Positions 27,655 through 36,378 of a stretch of DNA of 42,620 nucleotides are shown here, piece after piece (the first letter of the stretch is position 1; each line of letters begins with the position of its first letter). Origin of the DNA: an uncultured Francisellaceae bacterium. Lineage in GTDB: Bacteria; Pseudomonadota; Gammaproteobacteria; UBA6186; Azoamicaceae. The translations under genes and the position numbers were made by a program. Location of the stretch: the NCBI GenBank assembly GCA_903907935.1, contig CAIVQA010000078.1, forward strand, positions 1 to 42,620, read 5' to 3'. The notes under the pieces were generated by a model. It was given only the letters and a program-made list of their open reading frames with translations. It made no database searches and had not been told where the DNA came from.

Positions 27655-29175
27655 ATGGCCTTTATATATTTAGACATGTTAAACAAATTTTGGTGTAAGA
27701 TCAAAAAGTTAAGTATCTTATTAATCAGCTTGACGCTATTTGTAATTTTAATTGCTCCGTATTTGGTTAGTTTTTATGTAGAAAAAAAATGTAATAATTT
27801 AATTGATACTATTACTAAGTTAAATCCAGGAATAATAATAACAAGTAATTTTCAACATAAATATTTTAATTCAAAATTAACTACAAAAATACAATTAACA
27901 AATAATATTTTTTTTGATCATCGTGATATTGTATCAGTAGATGATCATTTTCTGATTACTAATGCAACTAATAGAGAGCTAATTATTTTACAACATAATA
28001 TTAGATCTTTTCCTTTTATTATTAAAAACCTTCCATTACCATTTTCTTATGTAAATAAAAATAAATTTATTGCAGAAATTAAGACTAAAGTTGTAGCTGG
28101 GTTGCCTAAGTTTTTTAAAAATGATCAACCATTGGTGTTTTTAACAACTATAGATTTTAAAGGGCGAGTTAAAAGTATAGTAAATGGAATTAATTTAGAA
28201 TATATCGTAGATCCTGAAGAAAGAACCTATTTAAGTGCTCAAAAAATAGCTGTGAATTTAGAAAACAATAATAATTTTTTTAATTTAAATTTAAAAATAC
28301 CAAAATTAATATATACCGAAAATCATAAACAAGCAGAAATGGATAATTTACATTTTAATATAAGAATTAATAATTCTAAATCTCCAGAGGATCGTAATAT
28401 TAAAGTTCTTACCGAAGTAGAACGTATGTATTTAATGAAAAAAGTAACTCCAATTTTACGTTTAGCTAATTTTAGTATGGAACAACATTTAACCAATACT
28501 AATGCATTAAATAGTATTTTAAGTAATAATATTTCCTTTTTAAGATTACATGTGTTTGATCAAAAAATTGGACCGTTAGCTACTAAATGGACAATCAATA
28601 ATATTAACTTACCAACTATAGTTAATAATTTTAACAATTTTAACAACTTTAAATTGCCTATTACTAAAAACCAAATTGCTGGATATAAAATTATGGAAAT
28701 TGGTAATGCTATCTTAAAATATCAACCCAATATATCAGTGGATATACTTTTAAAAACTGGTGATGGAACTTTAAAAATGTTGAGCGATGTAGCAATTAAC
28801 TCTAAAGATACTGATTGGTTTAGTAAAGAAGATATTTTAGATTCATTACGGGCTAGTGTAGCTGCCAATATACCTAAAAAAACATTTTTTGAACTAGTAA
28901 CTTTTTTGTTAGAAGAAAGATTAAAAAAAGAAAATAGCATTCAACCAGTTTATAATCCTACTCGTAAACATGCCGTTAATATGCCAAAGTCTGTTGCTTT
29001 AAAGGATCCTAAAGAATTACAAAAACAATTAGAAGCTATGGTAGTAGAGAGAGTCGGATATTTATTAAAAAATGATATTATTAAAGAACGAGCAGATTCC
29101 TTTGAATTAGATTTATCTATTGCTGAAGGAACCTTTTATTCTCGGATGAATCCGTTTAAATTGTTTACTTTTTGA
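27655..29175 (+). CDS. DUF945 (YdgA-like) envelope protein, 506 aa
   Basis: One N-terminal membrane segment (about residues 20-43: ILLISLTLFVILIAPYLVSF) leads a large periplasmic domain with a domain layout like YdgA/DUF945 proteins: FQHKYFNSKLTTKIQLTNN early, repeated beta strands, and a C-terminal LLKNDIIKERADSFELDLSIAEGTFY. The family is found in many Gammaproteobacteria; its function is not established. TATAAT (27643-27648) ends only 6 nt before ATG 27655, so either this mRNA is nearly leaderless or translation starts at ATG 27676 (residue 8). It diverges from kdsD and is followed by a 200-bp gap with no recognised feature. Confidence 0.82.
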   Translation: MAFIYLDMLNKFWCKIKKLSILLISLTLFVILIAPYLVSFYVEKKCNNLIDTITKLNPGIIITSNFQHKYFNSKLTTKIQLTNNIFFDHRDIVSVDDHFLITNATNRELIILQHNIRSFPFIIKNLPLPFSYVNKNKFIAEIKTKVVAGLPKFFKNDQPLVFLTTIDFKGRVKSIVNGINLEYIVDPEERTYLSAQKIAVNLENNNNFFNLNLKIPKLIYTENHKQAEMDNLHFNIRINNSKSPEDRNIKVLTEVERMYLMKKVTPILRLANFSMEQHLTNTNALNSILSNNISFLRLHVFDQKIGPLATKWTINNINLPTIVNNFNNFNNFKLPITKNQIAGYKIMEIGNAILKYQPNISVDILLKTGDGTLKMLSDVAINSKDTDWFSKEDILDSLRASVAANIPKKTFFELVTFLLEERLKKENSIQPVYNPTRKHAVNMPKSVALKDPKELQKQLEAMVVERVGYLLKNDIIKERADSFELDLSIAEGTFYSRMNPFKLFTF

Positions 29176-29378
29176 AGTAACTGTTCACCTAATTCTGTCA
29201 ACTTAAGATCATTTTTTCTAGTAAGGCTCCAGGGTTAGCTTTAAACGGGATGCCGTGAATATATTTTAGAATACCTATTGTTATGCATGGTTTGGTTTTT
29301 TTTTTGAGCTGAGGTATATTAGTAATCTTTATGTGGGATTAGTATATAAATCAAAATTTTAAGGAAGTAAATTAAATT

Positions 29379-29777
29379 ATGTTAAATAAAATAAAATTAA
29401 TGTCTAATTTATTATTGTCATCATTAAAAGTTATTATGTTTACTTTTATGGCTATTAACTATGCTTTTGCTGATGCCGCCGATGCAGCTAGCAAACCAAC
29501 AAGTATGGCTGGGCAGATGATTATACCTGCAATATTACTCGGTCTTATGTATTTTTTAATGATCAGACCGCAAAGTAAGCGTGCTAAAGAACATCGTGAT
29601 TTATTGGCCGGTCTTATGAAGGGCGATGAAGTAGTAACCAACGGTGGATTGCTTGGTAAAGTAAATAAGGTGGTTGATCAATTTATAGTATTGGTTATTG
29701 CCGAGGGAGTAGAAGTTACGGTACAAAAACATGCAGTTCTCCAAGTATTGCCAAAAGGTACTATTAAGTCACTATGA
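29379..29777 (+). CDS. yajC: Sec translocon accessory subunit YajC
   Basis: YajC is a small single-span inner-membrane protein that associates with SecDF and SecYEG. The N terminus here is long (about 30 residues, containing a hydrophobic stretch VIMFTFMAINYAFA that could be a signal peptide) and precedes the usual segment (IIPAILLGLMYFLMIRPQSKRAKEH). KGDEVVTNGGLLGKV and VEVTVQKHAVLQVLPKG are family hallmarks. AAGGAAG before the ATG is the RBS. It overlaps secD by 4 nt (ATGA), so the two are translationally coupled. Confidence 0.94.
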   Translation: MLNKIKLMSNLLLSSLKVIMFTFMAINYAFADAADAASKPTSMAGQMIIPAILLGLMYFLMIRPQSKRAKEHRDLLAGLMKGDEVVTNGGLLGKVNKVVDQFIVLVIAEGVEVTVQKHAVLQVLPKGTIKSL

Positions 29778-31402
29778 CTATTATTTCTAATTTTTTTAAT
29801 TTTGAAAATTATAAGAATATCTTATTAGGTTTAATTATTGTTTTTAGCTTTATTTATGCATTACCAAATATTTATGGTGAGGATCCGTGTATACAAATTG
29901 CTAGGGTGCATAGTATTCTTGATGTTCAAGAAAAAGAATTAAAGATTGAACAAATTGTTCAATCTGTCACTAAAGAGTTAACCGCCAAAAATTTAAAATT
30001 TAAATCGGTAAAAACTTCCGATAACAATATTACCGTACATTTTTTAAATACCGAAGTACAATTAGCTGCTAAAGATTTATTGCAGGAATTTTTAGGTAAA
30101 CAATATAATGTAGCATTAAATTTAGCACCTGGAATGCCTAATTGGTTAACTTATTTTGGTGCTAAACCTATGAAGTTAGGATTAGATCTTCGAGGTGGTA
30201 TAAGATTTTTAATGGATGTCGATATTAAATCTAGTGTTTTGGAAAATAAAAATTATATCGTAGAACAAACTATTGAAATTTTACGTAATCGTATTAATGA
30301 ATTAGGCATTCAAGAAGCTACGGTACAACGTCAAGGTAGTCATAATATAATAGTGGAATTACCTGGAGTACAAGATGTTGTAATGGCTAAAAATATTTTA
30401 GGAAAAACAGCTACTTTAGATTTTGTAATGGTTGATGAAAACAATATTTTAGCTCCAGGTACTCGATTGTTACACGATCGGTTTGGTAGAAAAGTTGTTG
30501 TTAAGAAAAAAGTAATTTTAACTGGTGATGCAATAATAGGAGCTACTTCTGAATTTGATCATCGTGAACATAGACCGGTAGTATCATTACGTTTACGCAA
30601 CAAAGGAATCAATTTTTTTAAAAGAACTACCATAGAAAATATTGGTAAACCTATGGGGATTATTTATCGAGAAAATAAGATTATCGAGAAAAATTCCGTA
30701 AAAATTCCGGTGGTTGAGGAAACAGTTATTAGTGTAGCCATTATTAGGGATGCGTTAGGTAATAATTTTCAGATTAGTGGATTAAGTATTGAAGAGTCCA
30801 GGGAACTAGCATTGTTATTAAGAGCTGGTGCTATGCCTGCTACAGTTTCTGTGATTGAAGAACAAATTATTGGGCCAAGTATGGGACAAGAAAATATCAG
30901 GATGGGGATAATTTCTGTAATCTTAGGTTTAAGTTTAGTAGTAGTGGTTATGGTAGTATACTATAGTTTATTCGGACTAATTGCTAATGTAGCATTATTG
31001 TTAAATTTATTGTTGTTAGTAGCTGGAATGTCTATTATTGGAGCAACCCTAACTTTACCTAGCATTGCGGGAATAGTATTAACTTTAGGGATGGCGGTTG
31101 ATGCGAATGTACTTATTTTTGAACGTATCCGAGAAGAAATGCGTAATAAAATTAGCATGTTAGCTACTATTAAACGTGGATTTGAGTATGCATTAACAAC
31201 AGTCATTGATTCTAATTTAACAACATTAATTGTTGGCGTTATTTTGTTTTTTATTGGTACCGGTCCAATTAAAGGTTTTGCAGTAGTATTATCATTAGGT
31301 ATTTTAACATCATTGTTTACTGCAACAATTTGTACTAGAGCTATGGTAAGCATATTGTATGAAGGTAAGCATAGATTACAAAAAATATGGATAGGGATCT
31401 AA
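29774..31402 (+). CDS. secD: Protein translocase subunit SecD
   Basis: SecD, with SecF, uses the proton gradient to help pull exported proteins out on the periplasmic side. A first membrane segment (about 16-31) is followed by the periplasmic P1 domain, with LGLDLRGGIRFLMDVD and TIEILRNRINELG, and then by five C-terminal membrane segments, including IAGIVLTLGMAVDANVLIFERI. The length is 542, against about 615 in E. coli: the P1 region is shorter. It is placed between yajC (overlapping) and secF (18 bp). Confidence 0.95.
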   Translation: MTIISNFFNFENYKNILLGLIIVFSFIYALPNIYGEDPCIQIARVHSILDVQEKELKIEQIVQSVTKELTAKNLKFKSVKTSDNNITVHFLNTEVQLAAKDLLQEFLGKQYNVALNLAPGMPNWLTYFGAKPMKLGLDLRGGIRFLMDVDIKSSVLENKNYIVEQTIEILRNRINELGIQEATVQRQGSHNIIVELPGVQDVVMAKNILGKTATLDFVMVDENNILAPGTRLLHDRFGRKVVVKKKVILTGDAIIGATSEFDHREHRPVVSLRLRNKGINFFKRTTIENIGKPMGIIYRENKIIEKNSVKIPVVEETVISVAIIRDALGNNFQISGLSIEESRELALLLRAGAMPATVSVIEEQIIGPSMGQENIRMGIISVILGLSLVVVVMVVYYSLFGLIANVALLLNLLLLVAGMSIIGATLTLPSIAGIVLTLGMAVDANVLIFERIREEMRNKISMLATIKRGFEYALTTVIDSNLTTLIVGVILFFIGTGPIKGFAVVLSLGILTSLFTATICTRAMVSILYEGKHRLQKIWIGI

Positions 31403-31420
31403 TAGGAGAAATTATCAAAT

Positions 31421-32335
31421 ATGGAGTTATTTAAAAACTCTAAACAACTTAATTATATTCGTGATTTTATTGGTGCAAGAAAATTTATTTGGGGTTTTTC
31501 GATTACGTTATGTACAATTGCAATTATTAGTCTATGTATTAATGGTTTAAATCTTAGTTTAGAATTTACTGGTGGTATGCAATTAGAAGTTCGTTTTCAA
31601 TCACCAATTTCTATAAATACTATAGCGGCAAAGTTAGAGGCTAAAAATTTTAAATCGCCAAAAATCCAAAACTATGGTTCAACTAAAGATTTTTTAATAA
31701 GATTAAATGTAAAAAATAAGAGTGTTGTTAAAAATGATGATAATCAAGTAATAGAAGCATTAAGTAGTCCAAATAATATCGCTGAACTTAGAAAGATAGA
31801 ATACATTGGCTCAGAAGTTGGAGAAAAATTATTAGAACAAGGAGCAATTGCAGTATTAACGGCCATTTTTACTACTATGTTATATATTGCATTAAGATTT
31901 GAATATAGATTGGCTATTAGTGCTGCAGCAACGTTGTTTCATAATGCAATTATTGTGCTTGGTTGTTTTTCTATTACTAAAAGTGAATTTGATTTGGCAA
32001 CTTTAGCTGCAATTTTAGCAGTTATAGGTTATTCTCTTAATGATACTATAGTTATTTTTGATAGAATACGAGAAAATTTTTGTAAATATCATAAAGAAAC
32101 AACTAAAGAAATTATTAATATTGCTATTAATCAAACCTTATCTAGAACTATTATGACTTCCTTTTTAACTTTGTTAGTGGTAGTTAGTTTATTAGTGGTT
32201 GGTGGTAAAAGTTTATTTGGATTTTCTTTAGCATTAACAATTGGGATTTTAATAGGTACGTATGCTTCTATTGGAGTTGCAGGTTCAATTGCTTTACAAT
32301 TAGGTTTAAGTAGGCAAGATTTTTTAAAAAGGTAG
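31421..32335 (+). CDS. secF: Protein translocase subunit SecF
   Basis: SecF is the partner of SecD. It has an N-terminal membrane segment, a short periplasmic domain beginning LSLEFTGGMQLEVRF (about 45-59) and five C-terminal segments with LAAILAVIGYSLNDTIVIFDRI, the family's hallmark. The length of 304 is normal. AGGAG lies about 12 nt before the ATG. It is followed after 8 bp by suhB. Confidence 0.95.
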   Translation: MELFKNSKQLNYIRDFIGARKFIWGFSITLCTIAIISLCINGLNLSLEFTGGMQLEVRFQSPISINTIAAKLEAKNFKSPKIQNYGSTKDFLIRLNVKNKSVVKNDDNQVIEALSSPNNIAELRKIEYIGSEVGEKLLEQGAIAVLTAIFTTMLYIALRFEYRLAISAAATLFHNAIIVLGCFSITKSEFDLATLAAILAVIGYSLNDTIVIFDRIRENFCKYHKETTKEIINIAINQTLSRTIMTSFLTLLVVVSLLVVGGKSLFGFSLALTIGILIGTYASIGVAGSIALQLGLSRQDFLKR

Positions 32336-32343
32336 TAATTCTT

Positions 32344-33105
32344 ATGCATCCATATCTAAATATTGCGGTAAAGGCTGCTAGACTTGCAGGAAAAATTATT
32401 GTTGATGCAGTTTTGCATCCTGGTTCTTTTAAGGTGGCTAAAAAATCTACATCATCAGTATTAGATTTAGTAACTAACGTGGACCATGCTTCTGAAGAAG
32501 CTATTATTAAAACTATTTTACGGGCTTATCCTGATCATAATATTAGGGCTGAAGAATCTGGAAATCAGGATAATAATTCAGAGATCACTTGGATTATTGA
32601 TCCAATAGATGGTACTTTAAATTTTGTCCATGGTTTTCCTTTTTTTGCGGTGTCTATAGGTGTAATGAATGGCGATCACATTGAACATGGGGTAGTGTAC
32701 AATCCTATTTCTGATGAATTATTTACTGCTAGTCGTGGTTCTGGGGCACAATTAAATAGTAAGAGGATCCGTTGTTCGCAAAATAATAAATTATCAGAAG
32801 CATTTTTAGCGGTAGATCTTACTTTATTATTACAAAAATATAATAATAAAAAAAATATATCAGTTAGAGGTTGTAGAGATCTAGGATCAGCAGCCCTACA
32901 TTTGGCATTTGTAGCTGCAGGTAGATTAGATGGTTATTGTGATTTTGATTTAAAACCCTGGGATATTGCAGCTGGTGCTTTATTGGTTCGTGAGGCTGGT
33001 GGGTATATCACCGATTTTAATGGTAAAGATCAATTTTTAGAGTCTGGTAATGTAGTTGCAGCTAATCAAAAAATTCATCAGCAATTATTAGAAACTGTAG
33101 GGTGA
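32344..33105 (+). CDS. suhB: Inositol-1-monophosphatase family protein SuhB
   Basis: SuhB is a magnesium-dependent phosphatase acting on inositol monophosphates in vitro; in E. coli it is also part of the rRNA antitermination complex. The metal-binding motifs are intact: AEESG (69-73), WIIDPIDGTLNF (83-94, D86 and D89), and PWDIAAGALLVREAGG (about 203-218). The length (253) is slightly below the usual 267. It is cotranscribed with secF, its usual neighbour in many gammaproteobacteria, and lies 10 bp before prmB. Confidence 0.92.
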   Translation: MHPYLNIAVKAARLAGKIIVDAVLHPGSFKVAKKSTSSVLDLVTNVDHASEEAIIKTILRAYPDHNIRAEESGNQDNNSEITWIIDPIDGTLNFVHGFPFFAVSIGVMNGDHIEHGVVYNPISDELFTASRGSGAQLNSKRIRCSQNNKLSEAFLAVDLTLLLQKYNNKKNISVRGCRDLGSAALHLAFVAAGRLDGYCDFDLKPWDIAAGALLVREAGGYITDFNGKDQFLESGNVVAANQKIHQQLLETVG

Positions 33106-33115
33106 ATTTGTTATT

Positions 33116-33994
33116 GTGATTAAAACTTTGAGTAATTTTTTGCGTTGGGCTGAAAAATTATTTATATCTAATAAATTATATTTTGGACATGGTACCGAAA
33201 CACCATATGATGAAGCAGTATTTATTGCTAGTCATGTGTTAAATATAGATCTTTATAAAGAAGATTTAATAGATCAAAAATTAACAGCCCAACAAATTAC
33301 AAAATTACAAAAAATAGCTTTAATTAGAGCCAAACAAAAACAACCTGTGGCGTATATAATTAAAACTGCATGGTTTGCCGGTAAAAAATATTATGTAACT
33401 CCAAAAGTAATTATTCCTAGATCTCCAATTGCAGAATTAATTAATAATAAATTTAAACCATGGCTAAAAAAAACACCTACTAGAGTATTAGATTTGTGTA
33501 CTGGTAGTGGTTGTATTGCAATTGCTTGTTTTCATGAATTTATTAACGAAAATCCTAACATTAAAATAGATGCTATTGATATATGTAGCGATGCTTTAAA
33601 GGTCGCTAAAAAGAATTTAAAGTTACACAATAGTTTTTCTGTTAAACTAATTAAATCAGATCTATTTAATAATATCCCAAATGATAATAATCATAAATAT
33701 GATTTAATTATTAGTAACCCTCCATATGTAGATCAAAAGACTTTTAATAAATTACCATCAGAATTTTATTTTGAACCAAAAAAAGCCTTGTTAGCTGGCC
33801 CATCTGGTTTAGAATTAGTAATTAAAATTTTAAATAATGCTAATAGATTTTTAGCAAAAAACGGTATTTTAATTGTAGAGGTTGGAGTTAATTGGAAAAA
33901 ATTAGCTAAATTATACCCAAAAATTAAATTTACATGGTTAAAGTTTAATAATGGCGGAGAAGGAGTATTTTTGTTAACCAAAAAACAGTTTTAG
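33116..33994 (+). CDS. prmB: Ribosomal protein L3 N5-glutamine methyltransferase
   Basis: PrmB methylates a glutamine of ribosomal protein L3 with SAM. The motif PRSPIAELI (101-109) separates it from the release-factor enzyme PrmC, which has PR.ETE there. The SAM loop LDLCTGSGCIAIA lies at 125-137 and the catalytic NPPY at 201-204, followed by the PrmB-like EPKKALLAGPSGLEL and the C-terminal FTWLKFNNGGEGVFLL. The start is GTG at 33116 and no strong RBS is visible. It lies 10 bp after suhB. A foldback repeat follows its stop. Confidence 0.92.
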   Translation: MIKTLSNFLRWAEKLFISNKLYFGHGTETPYDEAVFIASHVLNIDLYKEDLIDQKLTAQQITKLQKIALIRAKQKQPVAYIIKTAWFAGKKYYVTPKVIIPRSPIAELINNKFKPWLKKTPTRVLDLCTGSGCIAIACFHEFINENPNIKIDAIDICSDALKVAKKNLKLHNSFSVKLIKSDLFNNIPNDNNHKYDLIISNPPYVDQKTFNKLPSEFYFEPKKALLAGPSGLELVIKILNNANRFLAKNGILIVEVGVNWKKLAKLYPKIKFTWLKFNNGGEGVFLLTKKQF

Positions 33995-33996
33995 CA

Positions 33997-34081
33997 TATA
34001 CCAATTACACAAGAATTCACGAGGCTCAAACAACACTTCTTGTTTTTTTAGAGTACCTTAATTTCAAGCGTAATTGGTATA
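33997..34081. repeat. Short, internally deleted foldback repeat, GTACTC family (copy 5)
   Basis: The ends TATACCAATTAC (33997-34008) and GTAATTGGTATA (34070-34081) are perfect 12-bp complements. The right part (GAGGCTCAAACAACACTTCTTG, TTTTTTAGAGTACCTTAATTTCAAG) is the reverse complement of the left part of copy 4 at 24264. The left arm has lost most of its matching sequence, so this is a truncated, oppositely oriented copy of the short type. It lies 3 bp after the prmB stop and may serve as its terminator. Confidence 0.75.
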
Positions 34082-34166
34082 ATTGCTTATACTAAATTTA
34101 ATATTATACTTTAAATGTTGTATATGATTTTAAAAATTATAGTCATCAAACTTCTATAGGGATATT

Positions 34167-35201
34167 ATGAATAGGACTCTGTTTCTTTATCTAGAAGCTG
34201 CTAAAGCTTTAAGATTACCTATGGAATATTGTACTGACTTTGAAGGAGTGTTAGTAAAATTAGCAGGGGAAAGATACTATTTTCGTCATGGGTATACCCC
34301 ATTTAATAGTGGTTCTAGTGATAATGTTGCAGGTAATAAATATTCGGTTAATCATCTTCTTCGTAAAGCTGGTTTTCCAGTTCCAACAGCTGCTGCAGTT
34401 TCTATAGCAGATCGAGTTAATGAAGTTTGGTCGTTACCAAATCTTACTTACCCTATTGTTGCGAAGCTAATTGCAGGGACTAGTTGTGGTCTTGATGTTT
34501 GTTGTAATATAAAAAACGAACAAATACTTATTGAATATTTAAATGAGTTTGCAAAAAAATATTCATTTATTTTGCTGGAAACCTTTGAACAAGGATTAAC
34601 TTCTTATCGGGTATTAGTTTTTTTTAATAAAGTAATTGCAGTTACCCAACGTGATCCTGCTTGTGTAATTGGTAATGGAAAAAATACCATTGCTGAATTA
34701 ATTGATATTGAAAATGAAAAACGTGTTAAAATTAAAACTGTCACTCTGGATAAGATTAAAGTAGATCGAGAATACCAAATTAAGCTAGAAGAGATGCATA
34801 TAACTTTAGATTATATTCCTAAAAATAATGAAAAAATTGTATTATGTTATACATGTAATTCTACTAGAGGTGGTACCATGACATCTTTAGGTAGATCTAT
34901 TTGTCCAGAAAATGCTCGTCTAGCCTGTAATGCTGCCAAACTTCTTAACTTAAATGTTGTAGGATTTGATATCGTTTGTGAAGATATACAACGTCCTATT
35001 GAACAATCAAGAGGCTTTATTATTGAAGCAAATTCAAATCCTGATTTTACGATCCATGAATCACCATTGGCTGGTATTTGTGTCCCAATTACAAAAATTT
35101 TTCTTCAGCAATTAATAAAGAAACATCCAATTGCTTATTTGCTTAATTATCTAAAAACCATGCTATTATCGCTTGGTAATTATGAAGTATCTATACCCTA
35201 A
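34167..35201 (+). CDS. Stand-alone cyanophycin-synthetase-like ATP-grasp ligase, 344 aa
   Basis: ATP-grasp enzymes join a carboxylate to an amine through an acyl-phosphate. This one matches the ATP-grasp part of cyanophycin synthetase: GNKYSVNHLLRKAGFPVP (56-73), YPIVAK (95-100, ATP-binding lysine), TSCGLDV loop (105-111), LLETFEQGLTSYRVLVF (136-152), VIGNGKNTIAELI (168-179), NLNVVGFDIVCED (261-273) and the metal site IIEANSNPDF (285-294). The Mur-ligase-like C-terminal half of cyanophycin synthetase is missing, so true cyanophycin synthesis is unlikely. An AGGGAT RBS precedes the ATG. The gene overlaps the following decarboxylase by 20 bp, so the two probably act on one substrate, for example condensing an amino acid with the amine formed by the neighbour. 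The substrate is unknown. Confidence 0.82.
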   Translation: MNRTLFLYLEAAKALRLPMEYCTDFEGVLVKLAGERYYFRHGYTPFNSGSSDNVAGNKYSVNHLLRKAGFPVPTAAAVSIADRVNEVWSLPNLTYPIVAKLIAGTSCGLDVCCNIKNEQILIEYLNEFAKKYSFILLETFEQGLTSYRVLVFFNKVIAVTQRDPACVIGNGKNTIAELIDIENEKRVKIKTVTLDKIKVDREYQIKLEEMHITLDYIPKNNEKIVLCYTCNSTRGGTMTSLGRSICPENARLACNAAKLLNLNVVGFDIVCEDIQRPIEQSRGFIIEANSNPDFTIHESPLAGICVPITKIFLQQLIKKHPIAYLLNYLKTMLLSLGNYEVSIP

Positions 35202-36378
35202 TATTCTTAGTCGTTCTCTAAAAAATCTAGGTACTTTTTCAACAAGTTACATGGAAGAAGATGCGCGTAAAATTTTTGTAAATTATGCACCACTTAATGG
35301 GATCGACATTAATGCTTATCCAGAATTAGAAGAGTTTTATCATATTTCTGAAAAGTTTATTCTTGAATTATGTCAAACCGAGGATCAAAAGAAGTTTAAA
35401 GTTTTTGCAACTACTTGCTCATCAGAAGCAATTTTATTAGGAATGTATTTTTTAAAACAATATTGGGGAAGATTACCATTATTTGCAAAAAAAACTCCTA
35501 ATATTATTATTAGCGAACATAGTCATATTACTTGGAAAAAAGCTGCTAAATTTTTAAATATTAATATTAAAATGTTACCAATATTAAAAGATGCTTTAAA
35601 TGTTGATACTAATTTATTGAATAATTTGCTTGATGAAAATACTATTGCAGTTTGTTGTACCCTAGGTTCGCCTACTACTCTTTGCTTTGATGATATAAAA
35701 AAAACCAATCAAATTCTAGAACAGTTTTATAAGAAACATAATATATACGTACCTATACATGTTGATGCAGCAAGCGGTGGGTTTATAGCACCTTTTATTG
35801 ATCCAAAGTTTAGTTGGGGTTTTAATCTTGACCATGTATATAGCATTAATATTTCTAGTCATAAATATGGACTTGTTTATCCAAGTTTAGGGTGGTTATT
35901 AATGCGTAAAATAATTTGTCCTGATACCTGTGCATTTCAACAAGATTATCTAGGTAAAATCGTCCATACTTATGGGATACGTTTTTCTCATACAGCTGCA
36001 CATATAGCAGTACAATATTATTATATTCAAACTAAAGGATTATTAGGTTATCAAGTTATTATTAATCAATTAGTTTTGTTAGCGAAAACGTTTAAATATT
36101 ATTTAGCGCAGATAAAAGAGATCTTAATTATATCACCAGAAATAAATACTCAATTACCTGGAATTGTGTTTACATTAAACACATCAAAATTTAATTTGCA
36201 ACAATTAACGGATCATTTAAAACAACAAGGTTGGATATTACCTGTTTATCGACTACCATCTAAAGATCAAATTGTTGTAACTAGAATTGTATTGCGTTAT
36301 GGAATGACAGAAAAAACTATAGATAATTTTATAAAAGATTTAAAAAATGCTATAAGTAATTTAATTAAAATTACCTAG
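35182..36378 (+). CDS. Glutamate-decarboxylase-like PLP enzyme, 398 aa
   Basis: A group II PLP-dependent decarboxylase. Visible are TCSSEAILLG (78-87), EHSHITWKKAAKF (112-124, PLP-stacking His), PIHVDAASGGFIAPF (191-205, Asp binding the PLP ring nitrogen), and INISSHKYGLVYPSLGWLL (222-240) with the PLP lysine K228. The last two are most like glutamate decarboxylase, but aspartate (forming beta-alanine) or another acidic amino acid cannot be excluded. The length is 398, against about 466 for E. coli GadB. I chose ATG 35182; a TTG 35173 start would add three residues. The start lies inside the end of the ATP-grasp gene. Its 3' end overlaps the convergent dotA stop by 8 bp. Confidence 0.85.
   Translation: MKYLYPNILSRSLKNLGTFSTSYMEEDARKIFVNYAPLNGIDINAYPELEEFYHISEKFILELCQTEDQKKFKVFATTCSSEAILLGMYFLKQYWGRLPLFAKKTPNIIISEHSHITWKKAAKFLNINIKMLPILKDALNVDTNLLNNLLDENTIAVCCTLGSPTTLCFDDIKKTNQILEQFYKKHNIYVPIHVDAASGGFIAPFIDPKFSWGFNLDHVYSINISSHKYGLVYPSLGWLLMRKIICPDTCAFQQDYLGKIVHTYGIRFSHTAAHIAVQYYYIQTKGLLGYQVIINQLVLLAKTFKYYLAQIKEILIISPEINTQLPGIVFTLNTSKFNLQQLTDHLKQQGWILPVYRLPSKDQIVVTRIVLRYGMTEKTIDNFIKDLKNAISNLIKIT

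Noticed and set aside
29176..29378. Possible gene or RNA in the gap before yajC
   Set aside because: No frame, tRNA-like fold or convincing promoter was found; only the yajC RBS is clear.
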